A stretch of 64,000 bases of DNA. Origin: Hydractinia symbiolongicarpus (Eukaryota; Cnidaria; Hydrozoa; Anthoathecata; Hydractiniidae). The stretch covers positions 9,238,001 to 9,302,000 of the forward strand of contig NC_079886.1 of NCBI RefSeq assembly GCF_029227915.1. The letters are read 5' to 3'. Of this stretch, positions 61,512 through 64,000 are shown in pieces (the stretch's first letter is position 1; each line of letters begins with the position of its first letter). Position numbers and translations under genes: made by a program. The notes under the pieces are model-generated. The model saw only the letters and a list, made by a program, of their open reading frames with translations, was not told where the DNA came from and did not search any database.

Positions 61512-64000
61512 GTGTTTCAAGTGGGCGTCATAGCATCATTGCACCATTCAGAGATTGGAAAAGACATGCAAAGGATATCTAAGCTGAGACCCTACATAGA
61601 TCTCTACAATTGGCAGGATATAGAATTCCCGACAAGCATCAAAGACATATCCAAGTTTGAGAAGAGCAACACGGACATTGCGGTAAACGTTTTGTATGTA
61701 ACGAAAAAGAAGATACACATCCTGCGGCGATCCTCGCACAACACTAAGCGTAACAAACAGGTGAATCTGCTGCTTATCACGAATGATAAAAAGAACCACT
61801 ACACAGCTGTCAAGATTCTATCGCTACTCCTAGGCAAGGAGACATCTAAGAATAGAAATGCGATGCATTTCTGCCTGAACTTCCTGCAGGCCTTTCCTAC
61901 GGTTGAATCGAGGGACAAGCATTATGGCTACTGCAAGAACCACGAGGCGGTTAAAATCACAATGCCAAAAGAAGGTGAAAAATGGTTAAAATACAGGGAT
62001 GGTCAGATGCAAATCAAGGTACCTTTTGCAATATACGCGGATTTTGAGAGCTTATTACTACCGGTGGAGGATGCCAGAGAGATCAAGACGAAAAAGTTGA
62101 ACAAGCACGTACCATCTGGCTGGTCTACGAATAGTACATTTGCATATGGAAATGCACCAGAGTCACTAACTGTTTATCGTGGTAAGGATTGTGTCACACG
62201 ATTTGTGGAAAACCTGGAAGATCGGGCGAAGCGGTCATATAACACATTCCCGCAACAACCAATGTTGGAACTAACAGAGGTATTAAAAAGAGAACATAAT
62301 GAGGCCAAGGAATGTCACATCTGCATGAAACCCTTTAACGACGTGAGTTACCGCAAAGTTCGGGATCATTGTCACTATACGGGACTATATAGGGGCGTGG
62401 CGCATAATAACTGTAACCTCAAATACAAGATACCTAGTCATATACCTATCATATTCCACAATCTAAGCGACTACGATACGCATCTCTTCATCCGGGAATT
62501 GAGGGAAAAGTATCACACACAGGACATTGGTTGTATAGAGGAGAACTCGGAAAAGTATATCAGCTTCAATGTTAAAATCAAGGTACCACTTGCGGGTATG
62601 GGTATGGTGATGGTGAGGTCTATAAAAAAATAGAAATCAGGCTCATCGATAGCTGTAGATTCATGGCATTCAGCCTGGATAAATTGGCAAGCAACCTCAA
62701 TGATCTCCGTTGGCATTTCAACAAGGATGATAAATTTCAACTCATGCGTAGAAGGGGCGTATACCCGTACGAGTATATGGATGGATGGCAGCGATTTGAA
62801 GAGTTGGACCTACCCACCAAGGAAGCATTTAACAGCAAGCAGAATATGACGAAGATTAGTGATGAAGACTATCAATATGCAAAAAAGGTATGGAATTGTA
62901 AGGATATAACTAACATGGGTGACTACCACGATGTGTATCTTAAGACAAATGTCCTGCTACTGGCAGATGTTTTCGAAACGTTTCGAAACGTGTTCTTGAC
63001 CAACTACAAACTTCACCCTGCGCACTTTTACTCGGCGCCGGGCCTTGCATGGAAAGCGGTATTTAAATATACTGGAATTAGATTAGAGAATGCTATTGAT
63101 GTTTAAGAAGGGGGTACGAGGAGGTATAACTCGGGCGGTACACCGTTATGCCAAGGCAAACAACAAATACATGGGAGAACAGTATAACTCCAATGAGGAA
63201 TCCTCATAACAACAACCTGTACGGATGGGCCATGTGTCAAGATCTGCCAACAGATAGCTTCAAATGGATCTACAACGTGGAGGAATTTACCAAAAAGCGA
63301 ATTGTGAAACTTGTCGAAAAGAACAAGAATGGATGCTTGCTCGAGGTTGATATCGACTACCTCGAGAGATTACACGACACACATAATGATCTACCATTTT
63401 TAACTGAACGCATGGTGATCAACAAAGTCGAAAAACTGGTACCAAATTTAAAAAATAAGCGTGAGTATGTGGTGTATATCAGAGCCCTTCACGAGGCCAT
63501 AAAGCATGAACTTGAGCTGAAGACGTGCATAGGGTCATTTAATTTAACCAAAGGCCATGCCTTAAGGGATATATTGATCTTAACACGAGGCTGAGGACTG
63601 CCTCACAAAATGACTTTGAGAAGGATTTTTACAAGCTCGTGAACCTCTCGGTGTTTGGCAAAACCATAGAGAGTATTAGGAAATATCGGAACATCCAGCT
63701 GGTCACCAACGAGGATAAGTATATGAAGCTTGTCATAAAGCCCAACTTTAAGGGTGAAAGCCGGTTTAGTAAGCACCTCCTAGGTGTAGAGATTGGCAAG
63801 ACGGAAGTCCGTATACATTGGTCAGGTGATCCTCGATTTGTGAAAGCTAATCATGTACGAATTTCACCATGATTTCATGCAGCCCAAATATGGTAGCAAG
63901 ATTCAGCTTCTGTACATGGATACTGACTCGCTCGTATACCATTCAAACAAAGGACTATTATCGTGGCATTGCGCAGGATGTCGAGACACGTTTTGACGCG
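61512..64000 (+). pseudogene. Polinton/Maverick-type protein-primed DNA polymerase B, decayed, runs off right edge
   Basis: Fragments lie in order: 61512-62633, 62640-63106, 63148-63594, 63600-63872 and 63855-64000. The exonuclease motifs are visible: YADFESLL (Exo I), HNLSDYDTHLFI (Exo II) and YLKTNVLLLADVFE (Exo III region). A zinc-type block CHICMKPF ... DHCHYTGLYRG lies between them. Polymerase motif A appears as NNNLYGWAM, where the family norm is DANNLYGWAM, so the metal-binding Asp is lost, probably with a short deletion. Motif B is KLVNLSVFGKTIE, and motif C is YMDTDSLVY near 63920. At least four frame breaks (62633, about 63105, about 63595, 63872) make it inactive. This enzyme normally copies the element from a protein primer; other Polinton genes (integrase, ATPase, capsid) are not in the window. 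Large DNA-virus or linear-plasmid polymerases are related alternatives. Confidence 0.85.

Overview
The window looks like nuclear DNA from an invertebrate animal, and the repeat content fits a cnidarian such as a hydrozoan best. It is strongly AT-rich, its genes are split by short GT-AG introns, and it carries animal genes (integrin beta, separase, a mitochondrial P450, Ly6/uPAR three-finger proteins). It also holds tRNA-derived SINEs, TA/TTAA-type MITEs, a DDE transposase relic and a decayed Polinton-type polymerase. No bacterial operon, rRNA, tRNA gene or CRISPR array is visible. The host species cannot be fixed from sequence alone. All spliced models come from reading splice sites and reading phase by eye.

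Left part (0-12.4 kb). A single exon with an integrin-beta-type PSI domain lies at the left edge (minus strand); the rest of that gene is outside the window. A small Ly6/uPAR family follows. One complete three-exon gene is on the minus strand (4451-5623). Facing it on the plus strand is a paralog whose first two exons sit in a 2,256-bp tandem duplication (7365-9620 and 9621-11876), while the last exon (12175-12315) exists once. Promoter and signal-peptide exon are shared between the two strands as an inverted repeat.

Middle part (14-26 kb). An intronless mitochondrial cytochrome P450 (minus) is followed by a two-exon COX14-like assembly factor (minus) and an eight-exon 3-hydroxyisobutyrate dehydrogenase of the valine pathway (plus). 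All three products are predicted to be mitochondrial; I see no sign of co-regulation.

27.9-46.5 kb is one gene on the minus strand: full-length separase, at least 34 coding exons, with the catalytic His and Cys in one exon. The intron just before that exon holds degenerate tandem copies of the splice acceptor plus the catalytic-His codons. A TTAA-flanked MITE and a SINE sit in other introns. A seven-finger C2H2 protein (minus) lies directly upstream of separase.

Right part (49-64 kb) is repeat territory. It holds arrays of a GAAACGATT-like motif, minisatellites, a frameshifted DDE transposase, two THAP-like fragments, a 54-bp satellite with flanking direct repeats, and two decayed copies of a Polinton-type protein-primed DNA polymerase that runs off the right edge.
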